Assembly (NCBI GenBank): GCA_029240815.1
Contig: JARDZO010000122.1
Coordinates: 1-15,254 of the forward strand
Length of the DNA stretch: 15,254 nucleotides
Direction of reading: 5' to 3'
Origin: Brevibacillus sp.
GTDB taxonomy: Bacteria > Bacillota > Bacilli > Brevibacillales > Brevibacillaceae
Shown: positions 6,974 to 15,254 of the stretch, piece by piece
Layout of the letters: every line of letters starts with the position of its first letter
Position numbering within the stretch: the first letter of the stretch is position 1
Notes under the pieces: generated by a model
Databases searched by the model: none
Seen by the model: only the letters and a program-made list of their open reading frames with translations
What the model was told of the DNA's origin: nothing
Translations under genes and position numbers: made by a program

Positions 6974-8235
6974 GTATTTGCTGTTCTTCCGCGACTTTGC
7001 TTGGATTCCAGCGTTTGTAAAAATTCCTCATTGGTTTTGGTATCCGCCAGCTTTTTGATGAATGAATCCACGAATTCGTTGGTCTCATTCATGTTCTTGC
7101 GGATCATCCACAACTTGTCCAGCTCTTCCTTGGTGAGAAGCAATTCTTCACGCCGCGTCCCGGAACGACGAATGTCGATCGCAGGAAAAATCCGACGTTC
7201 TGACAGCTTTCGATCCAAATGAAGCTCCATGTTCCCCGTACCTTTGAACTCTTCGTAAATGACATCATCCATACGAGAGCCGGTTTCTACCAGTGCAGTA
7301 GCCAAAATGGTCAGGCTGCCACCTTCTTCGATATTCCGCGCTGAACCAAAAAAGCGCTTGGGACGATGGAAAGCAGCTGGATCGATACCACCAGACAACG
7401 TCCGACCGCTTGGTGGAATAACCAGATTATAGGCGCGCGCCAACCGTGTGATCGAGTCGAGCAAAATTACGACGTCTTTTTTGTGTTCGACCAGACGTTT
7501 TGCGCGTTCAAGCACCAGTTCTGCTACCTTGATATGATTTTCAGGCAATTCATCAAAGGTAGAAGCTACGACTTCCCCTTTAACAGAACGCTGCATATCG
7601 GTTACTTCCTCAGGGCGTTCATCAATGAGCAACACAAATAAATGAATATCCGGGCGACTCTCCGTGATGCTGTTGGCGATTTCTTTTAGCAACATGGTTT
7701 TACCCGCTTTGGGCGGAGCCACAACGAGTCCACGCTGACCCAGTCCAACAGGGGAGAGGAGATCCATCAGGCGGGTGGAAACACGATCAGGAGATGTTTC
7801 CAATACGAGCTTGGTTTGAGGATACAGCGGTGTCAAAGCGGGGAAATGCAAACGCTCTGCAGCTGTTTCGGGATCTTCTCCGTTGACTGCCTCTACTTGC
7901 AAGAGTCCGAAATAACGTTCGTTCTCCTTTGGCGGCCGCGCTTTACCCGAAACTACGTCCCCCATCCGCAGATCAAAGCGTCTGATCTGCGATTGGGAGA
8001 TGTAGATGTCCTCGGAGCTAGGGAGATAGTTGATCGGGCGCAGGAAACCGTATCCTTCCGGCAGGATATCCAGTACACCCTCCATAAACATGAGACCGTC
8101 TTTTTCTGCTCTGGCACGAAGAATCGCAAAAATCAATTCCTTCTTCTTTAACTGAGAATAGTACGGAATGTGAAATTCTTTTGCCAGTTTGTAGAGATCG
8201 GTCAGTTTCTTTTCTTCTAGTTCAGAAATTAACAT
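6958..8235 (-). CDS. rho: Transcription termination factor Rho
   Basis: A 425-residue hexameric RNA-dependent ATPase/helicase that ends untranslated transcription and suppresses antisense RNA. The N-terminal Rho-N helical domain (about 1-45) is followed by the cold-shock-like RNA-binding domain (about 48-120) with GYGFLR (61-66) and DIYIS (76-80). The RecA-type core carries Walker A APPKAGKT (173-180) and Walker [18 protein letters not shown]. No long N-terminal insertion is present. The start is ATG 8235-8233 with a GTGGTGG site quite close upstream; no alternative in-frame start exists before a stop. It is the last gene of the fbaA-tal-murA-glpX-rho series and ends within its own intrinsic terminator. 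Confidence 0.98.
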   Translation of the reverse strand: MLISELEEKKLTDLYKLAKEFHIPYYSQLKKKELIFAILRARAEKDGLMFMEGVLDILPEGYGFLRPINYLPSSEDIYISQSQIRRFDLRMGDVVSGKARPPKENERYFGLLQVEAVNGEDPETAAERLHFPALTPLYPQTKLVLETSPDRVSTRLMDLLSPVGLGQRGLVVAPPKAGKTMLLKEIANSITESRPDIHLFVLLIDERPEEVTDMQRSVKGEVVASTFDELPENHIKVAELVLERAKRLVEHKKDVVILLDSITRLARAYNLVIPPSGRTLSGGIDPAAFHRPKRFFGSARNIEEGGSLTILATALVETGSRMDDVIYEEFKGTGNMELHLDRKLSERRIFPAIDIRRSGTRREELLLTKEELDKLWMIRKNMNETNEFVDSFIKKLADTKTNEEFLQTLESKQSRGRTANTTVSS

Positions 8236-8303
8236 ACATCCACCACTCTTTATTTACTCTTCTTGCGATGTGAAAGGTTTCATGTGGCCATAGGCGATCG
8301 TGT

Positions 8304-9260
8304 CTATAGCGTCGGTTTGCGCTCCAGTCGGTGATTCCCTTCAATAAAGCGTACCGTACCCGTTTTTGCCCGCATGACCACAGAATGAGTCGATGCACGG
8401 GACCCTTGGAAACGCACGCCTTTCAGGAGGTCACCATCGGTTACACCGGTAGCGGCAAAAATGGCATCGTCGCCTTTTACCAAATCGTCCATGAACAGGA
8501 CTTGATGCGGGTTGGTCAGCCCCATTTTAATACAGCGTTCGATCTCTTCCTGGTTCTGCGGCAAAAGCTTGCCTTGGATTTCTCCACCCAGGCATTTCAA
8601 TGCTACAGCAGCCAAGACGCCCTCAGGTGCTCCACCAGAGCCGAACATGATATCTACCCCTGTATCCATAAATGCCGTATTGATAGCCGCAGCTACGTCC
8701 CCATCAGAAATGAGGCGGATCCGGGCACCAGCTTCGCGGATTTCATGAATAGCTTGTTGATGGCGGTCACGATCCAGCACGATGGCCACCAAGTCACTGA
8801 TATCCTTGCCTTGCGCCTGTGCAACAGCCTTCAGGTTGTCACGAATCGGCGCGTTGATGTCGATCTTGCCAACTGCCTTTGGTCCTACTGCTATTTTCTC
8901 CATATACATGTCAGGCGCATGCAACAGATTTCCGCGGTCTGCAATAGCGATTACCGAGATTGCTCCCCACGTACCTTTGGCGAGGATGTTTGTTCCTTCC
9001 AACGGGTCTACCGCTACATCGACGGCAGGAGAAACACCTTGCCCCAGACGCTCTCCAATATAGAGCATCGGCGCTTCGTCCATTTCCCCTTCACCGATCA
9101 CGACGATTCCGTCCATCGGCACTTTTTCAAACTCTTTTCTCATTGCCGTTGTAGCTGCATCGTCAGCCTCATCTTTTTTGCCAAGACCCATCCAACTAGC
9201 CGAAGCCAAAGCTGCAGCCTCGGTCACACGTACCAGTTCAAGTGTTAAACTGCGTTCCAT
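8304..9260 (-). CDS. glpX: Fructose-1,6-bisphosphatase, class II
   Basis: A 318-residue GlpX-type phosphatase that converts fructose 1,6-bisphosphate to fructose 6-phosphate in gluconeogenesis (cytoplasm, divalent metal dependent). The metal-site residues known from E. coli GlpX are at the same positions: Asp33, Glu57 in GEGEMDEAP, Asp85 and Glu88 in DPLEGTN, and Glu213 in GSGGAPEGV. The start is ATG 9260-9258 after a GGAGAGGAG site. It follows murA by 28 bases and precedes rho by 68, with no terminator in either gap. It corresponds to B. subtilis ywjI in the same place. Encoding it beside the opposing glycolytic aldolase gene fbaA means both directions of the pathway share a transcript, so flux control is presumably allosteric. 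Confidence 0.97.
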   Translation of the reverse strand: MERSLTLELVRVTEAAALASASWMGLGKKDEADDAATTAMRKEFEKVPMDGIVVIGEGEMDEAPMLYIGERLGQGVSPAVDVAVDPLEGTNILAKGTWGAISVIAIADRGNLLHAPDMYMEKIAVGPKAVGKIDINAPIRDNLKAVAQAQGKDISDLVAIVLDRDRHQQAIHEIREAGARIRLISDGDVAAAINTAFMDTGVDIMFGSGGAPEGVLAAVALKCLGGEIQGKLLPQNQEEIERCIKMGLTNPHQVLFMDDLVKGDDAIFAATGVTDGDLLKGVRFQGSRASTHSVVMRAKTGTVRFIEGNHRLERKPTL

Positions 9261-9288
9261 TCTGGAAGACTCCTCTCCTGGTGATTCT

Positions 9289-10572
9289 TTAACGTTGGTG
9301 ACTTTCTGAGTGATGCAAGCCTATCCGTACCACATCGGCTCCTAGTGTTTGCAGCTTGCCTACTAAATTTTCATAACCCCGGTCAATATGATCCAAGCCT
9401 TCCAGCTCTGTTGTTCCATTCGTAGCCAGACCCGCGATGAACAGGGCTGCTCCCGCCCGCAGATCTGACGCCACCACTTTCGCTCCATTCAGGCTGCTGC
9501 CACCTTCAATCACGGCAGACCTGCCTTCAACTTTCAGCGTCGCTCCCATGCGTCGCAGTTCATCGACATGGCGAAAGCGCGAGCTGTAAATATTGTCTGT
9601 GACGATACTTGATCCTTTTGCCAATGTCAAAAGGGTCGTTATCGGTTGTTGAAGATCGGTAGGAAATCCTGGATACGGACTTGTTTTCACATCAATAGAG
9701 CGGTAGACTTCTTGACCGATTACCTGAATGCAATCGTCCATTTCCACCACTTGTGCCCCAATTTCACGCAGCTTCGCAGTCAGTGATTCGAGATGCTTGG
9801 GGATGACGTTCTCCACCAAAACATTACCGTTCGTCGCTGCCGCTGCAATCATATAGGTCCCTGCCTCGATCCGGTCGGGAATAATCGTATGGCGACAGCC
9901 GCGCAAACGCTCCACGCCCTGAATGCGAATCATATCTGTGCCCGCTCCCTTGATGTTGGCACCCATATTATTTAATAGGGTAGCCACATCGACGATCTCC
10001 GGTTCGCGAGCTGCGTTTTCAATAATGGTCACGCCCTCTGCTTTGGCAGCAGCCAGCATGATGTTAATAGTTGCACCGACACTGACCAGGTCGAGATAAA
10101 TCCGCGCTCCTTGGAGTCGGCCATTTTTCGCTTTGATGGTCATGACGCCGTTCTTATTTTCCACCTGAGCGCCCATCGCCTCAAAGCCTTTGATATGCAA
10201 ATCTACCGGTCTCGGCCCTAAATCACAGCCACCCGGCAATCCTACCTGTGCTTCTCCAAACTTCGCTAGCAGTGCTCCCCAGAGATAATAGGAAGCGCGC
10301 AGCTTTTTAATACGGCCGTTGGGCATCAGCATCAGCCTCATCGCCCGCCCATCGACTTCCATCCAGTCATCCTCAAAAAGTACGTCAGCTCCCATTTCTT
10401 GCAGGAGCTCACAGTAAATGTCCACGTCCTGAATACGGGGCAAGTTTTCAATGACGACTGGCCCATCCGCCAGAAGCGCTGCCGGAATCAAGGCGACTGC
10501 GCTATTTTTCGCTCCGCTGATGGTTACCGTCCCCGCGAGCGGTTTCCCACCATTGATGATCAGCTTATCCAT
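9289..10572 (-). CDS. murA: UDP-N-acetylglucosamine 1-carboxyvinyltransferase
   Basis: A 427-residue enzyme that transfers enolpyruvate from phosphoenolpyruvate to UDP-GlcNAc, the first committed step of peptidoglycan synthesis. Substrate residues Lys22 and Asn23 (SGAKNS), Arg92 ([11 protein letters not shown]) and the catalytic Cys116 in [13 protein letters not shown] are present. Having Cys rather than Asp at this loop predicts fosfomycin sensitivity of this copy. The FPTDLQQP segment with the catalytic Asp is intact. By position (tal-murA-glpX-rho) it is the second Bacillus copy, called murAB or murZ; the other copy would lie elsewhere. The start is ATG 10572-10570, 8 bases after GAGGAG. 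The 78-base gap from tal contains a hairpin. Confidence 0.97.
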   Translation of the reverse strand: MDKLIINGGKPLAGTVTISGAKNSAVALIPAALLADGPVVIENLPRIQDVDIYCELLQEMGADVLFEDDWMEVDGRAMRLMLMPNGRIKKLRASYYLWGALLAKFGEAQVGLPGGCDLGPRPVDLHIKGFEAMGAQVENKNGVMTIKAKNGRLQGARIYLDLVSVGATINIMLAAAKAEGVTIIENAAREPEIVDVATLLNNMGANIKGAGTDMIRIQGVERLRGCRHTIIPDRIEAGTYMIAAAATNGNVLVENVIPKHLESLTAKLREIGAQVVEMDDCIQVIGQEVYRSIDVKTSPYPGFPTDLQQPITTLLTLAKGSSIVTDNIYSSRFRHVDELRRMGATLKVEGRSAVIEGGSSLNGAKVVASDLRAGAALFIAGLATNGTTELEGLDHIDRGYENLVGKLQTLGADVVRIGLHHSESHQR

Positions 10573-10604
10573 ATTCTGCTCTCCTCAGGCGTAATCGGGA
10601 AAGA

Positions 10605-10631
10605 AGCACCTTCCCAGGTGGAAAAGGTGCT
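10605..10631 (-). other. Hairpin between tal and murA
   Basis: AGCACCTT (10605-10612) and AAGGTGCT (10624-10631) form a perfect 8-bp inverted repeat with an 11-base loop that can partly pair further. In the minus transcript it is followed by TCTTTCCC, too poor in T for an efficient terminator. It could be a leaky attenuator or an RNA processing site that sets murA expression relative to the sugar genes. Confidence 0.5.
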
Positions 10632-10650
10632 CGGACCTATTAATACGTTC

Positions 10651-11295
10651 TTATTTTTGCATGCTTGCCCAGTCAGCAAGAAACTTCTCCAGACCACTGT
10701 CCGTGAGAGGATGGGCAATGATTTGCTTAAATACTTTTACTGGGATGGTAGCGAAATGGGCTCCACGCTTTGCCGCTTCCGTCACATGGACTGGATGGCG
10801 AACCGACGCCGCGATAATTTCTGTTTCGATCCCATGAACGGAAAAAATTTCAGAGATATCATCGATCAGATTCATGCCATCTTGGCCGATATCGTCCAAA
10901 CGTCCCAAGAACGGAGAAACGTAGCTCGCTCCTGCACGTGCAGCCAACAAAGCTTGGTTAGCAGAAAACACCAGGGTAACGTTGGTTTTGATCTTTCTTT
11001 TGGAGAAGTACTTCGCCGCTTTCAAGCCTTCTGCTGTCATCGGGATCTTAATCACGATGTTCTTGGATAGGGAAGCCAGCTTTTCGCCCTCTTCAATCAT
11101 GCCCTTCGCTTCGGTGCTGATGACTTCGGCGCTGATGGGGCCATCGACAATGTCGATAATCTCTTTGAGTGTTTCGACGAAATCTCGTCCTTCCTTAGCA
11201 ACCAGGGAAGGGTTGGTGGTCACGCCTGCAAGAACGCCCCACTCGTGAATTTCGCGAATTTCGTCGACATTTGCTGTATCTATCAGAAAACGCAT
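10651..11295 (-). CDS. tal: Transaldolase, small (fructose-6-phosphate aldolase-like) type
   Basis: A 214-residue single-domain TIM-barrel aldolase of the pentose phosphate pathway, equivalent to B. subtilis YwjH. The Schiff-base lysine is Lys83 in [10 protein letters not shown]; Asp6 (LIDTAN) and TTNPS (26-30) are conserved. Two residues separate true transaldolases from E. coli fructose-6-phosphate aldolase: the latter has Gln59 and Tyr131, whereas this protein has Glu57 (SAEV) and Phe129 (SPFLGRLD) at the matching places, favouring transaldolase activity. The start is ATG 11295-11293 after AAGGAGGAT, 15 bases after the fbaA stop, so the two are co-transcribed. Confidence 0.94.
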   Translation of the reverse strand: MRFLIDTANVDEIREIHEWGVLAGVTTNPSLVAKEGRDFVETLKEIIDIVDGPISAEVISTEAKGMIEEGEKLASLSKNIVIKIPMTAEGLKAAKYFSKRKIKTNVTLVFSANQALLAARAGASYVSPFLGRLDDIGQDGMNLIDDISEIFSVHGIETEIIAASVRHPVHVTEAAKRGAHFATIPVKVFKQIIAHPLTDSGLEKFLADWASMQK

Positions 11296-11310
11296 GTTTA
11301 TCCTCCTTGG

Positions 11311-12165
11311 TTACGCGCGGTTGCTACTGCCAAACAGGCGCATTTTTCCTTTTACTACTTCCTTGATCGCGTCGCGAGCAGGGCCCAAGTATTTGCGCGG
11401 GTCAATCTCGTTCGGCTTGGCAGCCAACACTTTGCGAATCATTTCGGTGCATGCGACTTGAGATTCCGTATTCACGTTAATTTTACCAACGCCCAGGCTG
11501 ATCGATTTGACAATCGCCTCATCCGGTACGCCGGAACCACCGTGCAGCACGATTGGTGCGCCGATGTTGCTCGCTACTTTTTCGATAATGTCGTAACGGA
11601 TTTTAGGAACGCCTTTATACATACCGTGCGCTGTACCAACAGCGATCGCTACATAGTCTACTTTGGTTTCTTCCCAGAAGCGGATTGCTTCCTCTGGATT
11701 TGCCAGAGTTGCGTCTTCTTCGTCTACGGAGAGATCGTCTTCCACCCCACCGATCGTACCGAGCTCGCCTTCTACAGAAACGCCAACAGCGTGCGCAGCT
11801 TCTACTACTTGCTTCGTCAGGCGAAGGTTGTCTTCAAAAGAGTGATGAGAACCATCAAACATAACGGAAGAGAATCCAGCGCGGATGCACTTCATTACCA
11901 TGTCAAAGTTGCTGCCATGGTCCAAGTGGAGAGCGACTGGAACACCAGCACGTTCCGCTGCCACTTTGGAGATGGCTACGGTATAGTCAATGCCCATGTA
12001 TTTAAGAGCACCCTCAGACACTCCGAAGATAACTGGCGACTTTTCTTCCATCGCTGCTTCGGTAATCGCTTGAGTGAACTCCAGGTTGTTCAAATTGAAT
12101 TGTCCGACGGCGTATTTATACTTTTTGGCGTCTTCGGTAAAAGCGGTCATAGGTACGAGTGGCAT
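11311..12165 (-). CDS. fbaA: Fructose-1,6-bisphosphate aldolase, class II
   Basis: This zinc-dependent aldolase cleaves fructose 1,6-bisphosphate to glyceraldehyde 3-phosphate and dihydroxyacetone phosphate. I choose ATG 12165-12163 (MPLVPMTAF, 284 residues), because AGGAGG lies 10 bases upstream and B. subtilis FbaA also begins MPLV. An ATG ten codons earlier would place the ribosome site inside the gene. Zinc ligands His83 (HLDHG, with catalytic Asp82), His180 (GTAHGMYKG) and His208 (VLHGGSG) are all present, as is GQFNLNNLEF near the N-terminus. It follows spo0F by 97 bases but has its own extended -10 promoter there, and it leads the tal-murA-glpX-rho series. Confidence 0.97.
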   Translation of the reverse strand: MPLVPMTAFTEDAKKYKYAVGQFNLNNLEFTQAITEAAMEEKSPVIFGVSEGALKYMGIDYTVAISKVAAERAGVPVALHLDHGSNFDMVMKCIRAGFSSVMFDGSHHSFEDNLRLTKQVVEAAHAVGVSVEGELGTIGGVEDDLSVDEEDATLANPEEAIRFWEETKVDYVAIAVGTAHGMYKGVPKIRYDIIEKVASNIGAPIVLHGGSGVPDEAIVKSISLGVGKINVNTESQVACTEMIRKVLAAKPNEIDPRKYLGPARDAIKEVVKGKMRLFGSSNRA

Positions 12166-12195
12166 TTTAGTAAATCCTCCTCTAGCAGACTTCAA

Positions 12196-12237
12196 TCTGT
12201 GGCTTATTATATCACAGACACCTGCTTGTTAACAGGT
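12196..12237. repeat. Two inverted repeats bracketing the fbaA promoter boxes
   Basis: TCTGTG (12196-12201) and CACAGA (12213-12218) flank the -10 box with an 11-base spacer. ACCTG (12220-12224) and CAGGT (12233-12237) flank the -35 box with an 8-base spacer. Both are perfect. They could be operators for a dimeric regulator; no known operator consensus was recognised. Confidence 0.45.
12206..12232 (-). promoter_or_regulatory. Extended -10 sigma-A promoter of fbaA
   Basis: A perfect TATAAT (12211-12206) is preceded by TGA (12214-12212), making an extended -10 element. The best -35 is TTAACA (12232-12227) with a short 15-base spacer, tolerable with an extended -10. Initiation near 12199 gives a leader of about 35 bases. 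It lies between the spo0F stop and fbaA, allowing fbaA expression independent of spo0F. Confidence 0.75.
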
Positions 12238-12262
12238 ACGCATGTCTAGGATGCCTCTGGGA

Positions 12263-12637
12263 CTAACAAGCTAATTGTTGGTGCACCGCCATACGCAGTT
12301 CGTCGATATCAAACGGCTTGGTGAAGTGTGTCAATGCGCCTAATTGCGTCGCTTCTTTTATCATGTCCAGCTCACCGTAAGCTGTCATCATGATAACCTT
12401 GATGTCCTGATTGATTTTTTTGATATGCTTCAAAATCTCGATTCCGTCCATCCCCGGGATCTTCATATCTAGAATAACCAGATCAGGAGATTCCTTTTCA
12501 ACGATTTCCAATGCCATCTTTCCATTGGCCGCCTGAAACGTCTTGTAACCTTCCTTACCTAGTACTTCGTATAACAAGATGCGGATTCCGTACTGATCGT
12601 CTACCACCAACACTTTTTTATCATGTTTGTCCAACAA
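12263..12637 (-). CDS. spo0F: Sporulation response regulator Spo0F
   Basis: A 124-residue stand-alone receiver domain, the second messenger of the sporulation phosphorelay: it takes phosphate from sensor kinases (KinA-type) and passes it through Spo0B to Spo0A. The acidic pocket Asp13-Asp14, phosphorylated Asp57 in [11 protein letters not shown], Thr85 ([10 protein letters not shown]) and Lys107 (FTKPFDIDE) are present, and the sequence is very close to B. subtilis Spo0F. There is no output domain. The start is TTG 12637-12635, about 6 bases after GGGGGGA; a second TTG follows directly, and no ATG is available in frame. It is divergent from amj and upstream of fbaA. A sigma-H-like promoter lies in front. 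Confidence 0.97.
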   Translation of the reverse strand: MLDKHDKKVLVVDDQYGIRILLYEVLGKEGYKTFQAANGKMALEIVEKESPDLVILDMKIPGMDGIEILKHIKKINQDIKVIMMTAYGELDMIKEATQLGALTHFTKPFDIDELRMAVHQQLAC

Positions 12638-12680
12638 TTAGATTCCCCCCTGACCAGAGCCTTTTCCTTAATGACATAAG

Positions 12681-12706
12681 GTTCGCCTAAATTTAGGAAA
12701 CTCCTT
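12681..12706 (-). promoter_or_regulatory. Candidate sigma-H promoter of spo0F
   Basis: AAGGAGTTT (12706-12698) resembles the sigma-H -35 (AGGA followed by A/T) and GCGAAC (12686-12681) its -10 (GAAT), 11 bases apart. B. subtilis spo0F is known to use a sigma-H promoter. Nearly all of the spacer is one half of a perfect 12-bp palindrome, CCTAAATTTAGG (12686-12697). The -10 departs from consensus in the last base. Confidence 0.4.
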
Positions 12707-12746
12707 CCTGATTTCGTTGAAATTTTCCCAGTTCAATGCTTTGGAG

Positions 12747-12752
12747 TATAAT
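12747..12752 (+). promoter_or_regulatory. -10 box upstream of amj
   Basis: A perfect TATAAT sits 40 bases before the amj start. At 17 bases upstream only TTTCCC is available as -35 (12724-12729), so the promoter may be weak or need an activator. I did not find a sigma-M type pair (TGAAAC and CGTC) although B. subtilis amj depends on sigma-M. Confidence 0.45.
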
Positions 12753-12792
12753 AGGGATACCATTTTTTAGCTGAGTAAGGAGCCGACATACC

Positions 12793-13590
12793 ATGATGGA
12801 CGCCGTCTTGCTGATCTGCTTGTTAACTTTCATTATCCATACGACGGAAACTCTTTCCTACGCAGTTCGCTATGCAGGAGTACAGACAGGGAGATTGGCT
12901 GTTGCCCTTTCGCTCGTAGGAATTATCCTGCTTTTGTCCCGAACGTCCAATCTGATACAAGGTCCCTTTACCGGAGGACTGATCGATCAAGCAGCGCTCA
13001 TGCACACCGATCCGAGCCTGAAGCTGCACCTGATTATCGCTGCCGCCTCACTCGGCACATTGTCCGCTATCTTGCTCTTTCCGACTGCTGCACAGCTCTC
13101 AAAACGACTGATCGCCCATCTGGAACTGGCCGGTTCGATCCCGCAGATGCTGCGCACAGCTGTCACCATTGACAGCATCCGGAGTGTCCGGCACCATGTA
13201 CGCGTGCCTAGTCTCCATGTCATTTCCCGCTTTCGAATCAAAGGCGTGCCCAAACGCCTCTTGCTGTTAAACTGCATCGGCACTGGCATCTATACGAGCA
13301 GCATCCTGTCTGTTCTCTACGCAACTCTGCTGGCGCCTGACTACAAGGCAACCGTGCTGATGTCATCCGGGATGATCAACGGCTTTGCCACCATTTTCAT
13401 GACGATATTAGTGGACCCGCAAGTAGCGCTCATGACGGAAAAGGCGATGCAGGGCAAGTCTTCTTATGAGTCAATCCGCGATATGTACATGTGGTTGATG
13501 ATCTCCCGTTTTTTTGGGACGCTGCTCGCTCAGCTCTTGCTCATCCCCGCAGCGTACTGGGTAGTTTGGATCACTCCCATGTTCCACTGA
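12793..13590 (+). CDS. amj: Lipid II flippase, Amj family
   Basis: A 265-residue polytopic membrane protein with about six hydrophobic segments (roughly 3-23, 34-56, 76-98, 157-181, 186-206 and 234-263). The N-terminal block FIIHTTETLSYAVRYAGVQTG (13-33) and SRTSN (49-53) match YdaH/Amj, the alternative lipid II flippase of B. subtilis that can replace MurJ. It would move lipid-linked peptidoglycan precursors to the outer face of the membrane. The start is ATG 12793-12795, 10 bases after AAGGAG; the next codon is also ATG. It is the only plus-strand gene here, divergent from spo0F and convergent with pyrG. In B. subtilis a DUF2529 gene (ywjG) holds this place, so the location is unusual. Family assignment is from motif memory and is fairly secure. 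Confidence 0.87.
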   Translation: MMDAVLLICLLTFIIHTTETLSYAVRYAGVQTGRLAVALSLVGIILLLSRTSNLIQGPFTGGLIDQAALMHTDPSLKLHLIIAAASLGTLSAILLFPTAAQLSKRLIAHLELAGSIPQMLRTAVTIDSIRSVRHHVRVPSLHVISRFRIKGVPKRLLLLNCIGTGIYTSSILSVLYATLLAPDYKATVLMSSGMINGFATIFMTILVDPQVALMTEKAMQGKSSYESIRDMYMWLMISRFFGTLLAQLLLIPAAYWVVWITPMFH

Positions 13591-13595
13591 TATGT

Positions 13596-13637
13596 AAAAA
13601 ATGCACCTGCGACAATTTTAGCGCAGGTGCATTTTTT
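13596..13637. terminator. Bidirectional intrinsic terminator between amj and pyrG
   Basis: AAAAAATGCACCTGCG (13596-13611) and its exact reverse complement (13622-13637) form a 16-bp perfect stem with a 10-base loop. The GC-rich upper part is followed by six T on either strand, so it can terminate both convergent genes. It lies 5 bases after the amj stop and 11 bases after the pyrG stop. Confidence 0.95.
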
Positions 13638-13648
13638 AGTTAGGACTA

Positions 13649-15253
<1,605 letters not shown>

Positions 15254-15254
15254 T

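Noticed and set aside
8236..8303. Leader attenuator before rho
   Set aside because: Only a weak TGAAA/TTTCA stem with a two-base loop is present and no T run; nothing convincing.
12708..12722. Possible Spo0A box in the spo0F-amj region (TTTCAACGAAA on the minus strand)
   Set aside because: Only the CGAA core agrees; the TGTCGAA consensus is matched at 4 of 7 positions.
12700..12760. Sigma-M type promoter for amj
   Set aside because: TGAAAT/GGAAAC-like pieces exist but no CGTC lies at the required distance.

Overview
The window looks like a piece of the core chromosome of a spore-forming, endospore-type Firmicute, most likely Brevibacillus or a close relative in Paenibacillaceae/Bacillales. 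The reasons are the sporulation genes (spo0F, spoIIR, a YhcN/YlaJ-type lipoprotein), the strong Shine-Dalgarno sequences, a base composition near 50% GC, and a gene order that follows the well-known Bacillus subtilis block pyrG - spo0F - fbaA - ywjH - murAB - glpX - rho - rpmE - tdk - prfA - prmC - spoIIR. The genus is inferred, not demonstrated.

Almost everything is on the minus strand, so the biological order runs from right to left. At the right end are pyrG (CTP synthase) and, convergent with it, the only plus-strand gene, an Amj-type lipid II flippase; a perfect 16-bp inverted repeat between them terminates both. Amj is divergent from spo0F (phosphorelay response regulator). Then comes a central-metabolism/envelope cluster with its own extended -10 promoter: fbaA (aldolase), tal (small transaldolase), murA (UDP-GlcNAc enolpyruvyl transferase), glpX (class II FBPase) and rho, closed by an intrinsic terminator that overlaps the last codons of rho. 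After it lie a LysM/M23 peptidase without a visible signal peptide, an uncharacterised radical SAM protein with its own sigma-A promoter, and rpmE (zinc-type L31) with its own promoter and terminator.

Between rpmE and tdk is a roughly 300-bp stretch without an intact gene. It holds a decayed C-terminal relic of a DNA photolyase, with in-frame stops, which is the least expected item in the window. tdk (of the Escherichia coli-like rather than the B. subtilis-like type), a sporulation lipoprotein, the overlapping pair prfA-prmC (release factor 1 and the enzyme that methylates it) behind a near-consensus promoter, and the 5' part of spoIIR (cut by the window edge) complete the layout.

Functionally this is mainly housekeeping: nucleotide supply (PyrG, Tdk), glycolysis/gluconeogenesis (FbaA, GlpX, Tal), peptidoglycan precursor synthesis and export (MurA, Amj), translation and transcription termination (L31, RF1, PrmC, Rho) and sporulation signalling (Spo0F, SpoIIR). 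I found no prophage, insertion sequence, CRISPR array, rRNA or tRNA. The candidates for undescribed biology are the radical SAM protein, the leaderless M23 peptidase and the repeat-bracketed fbaA promoter.
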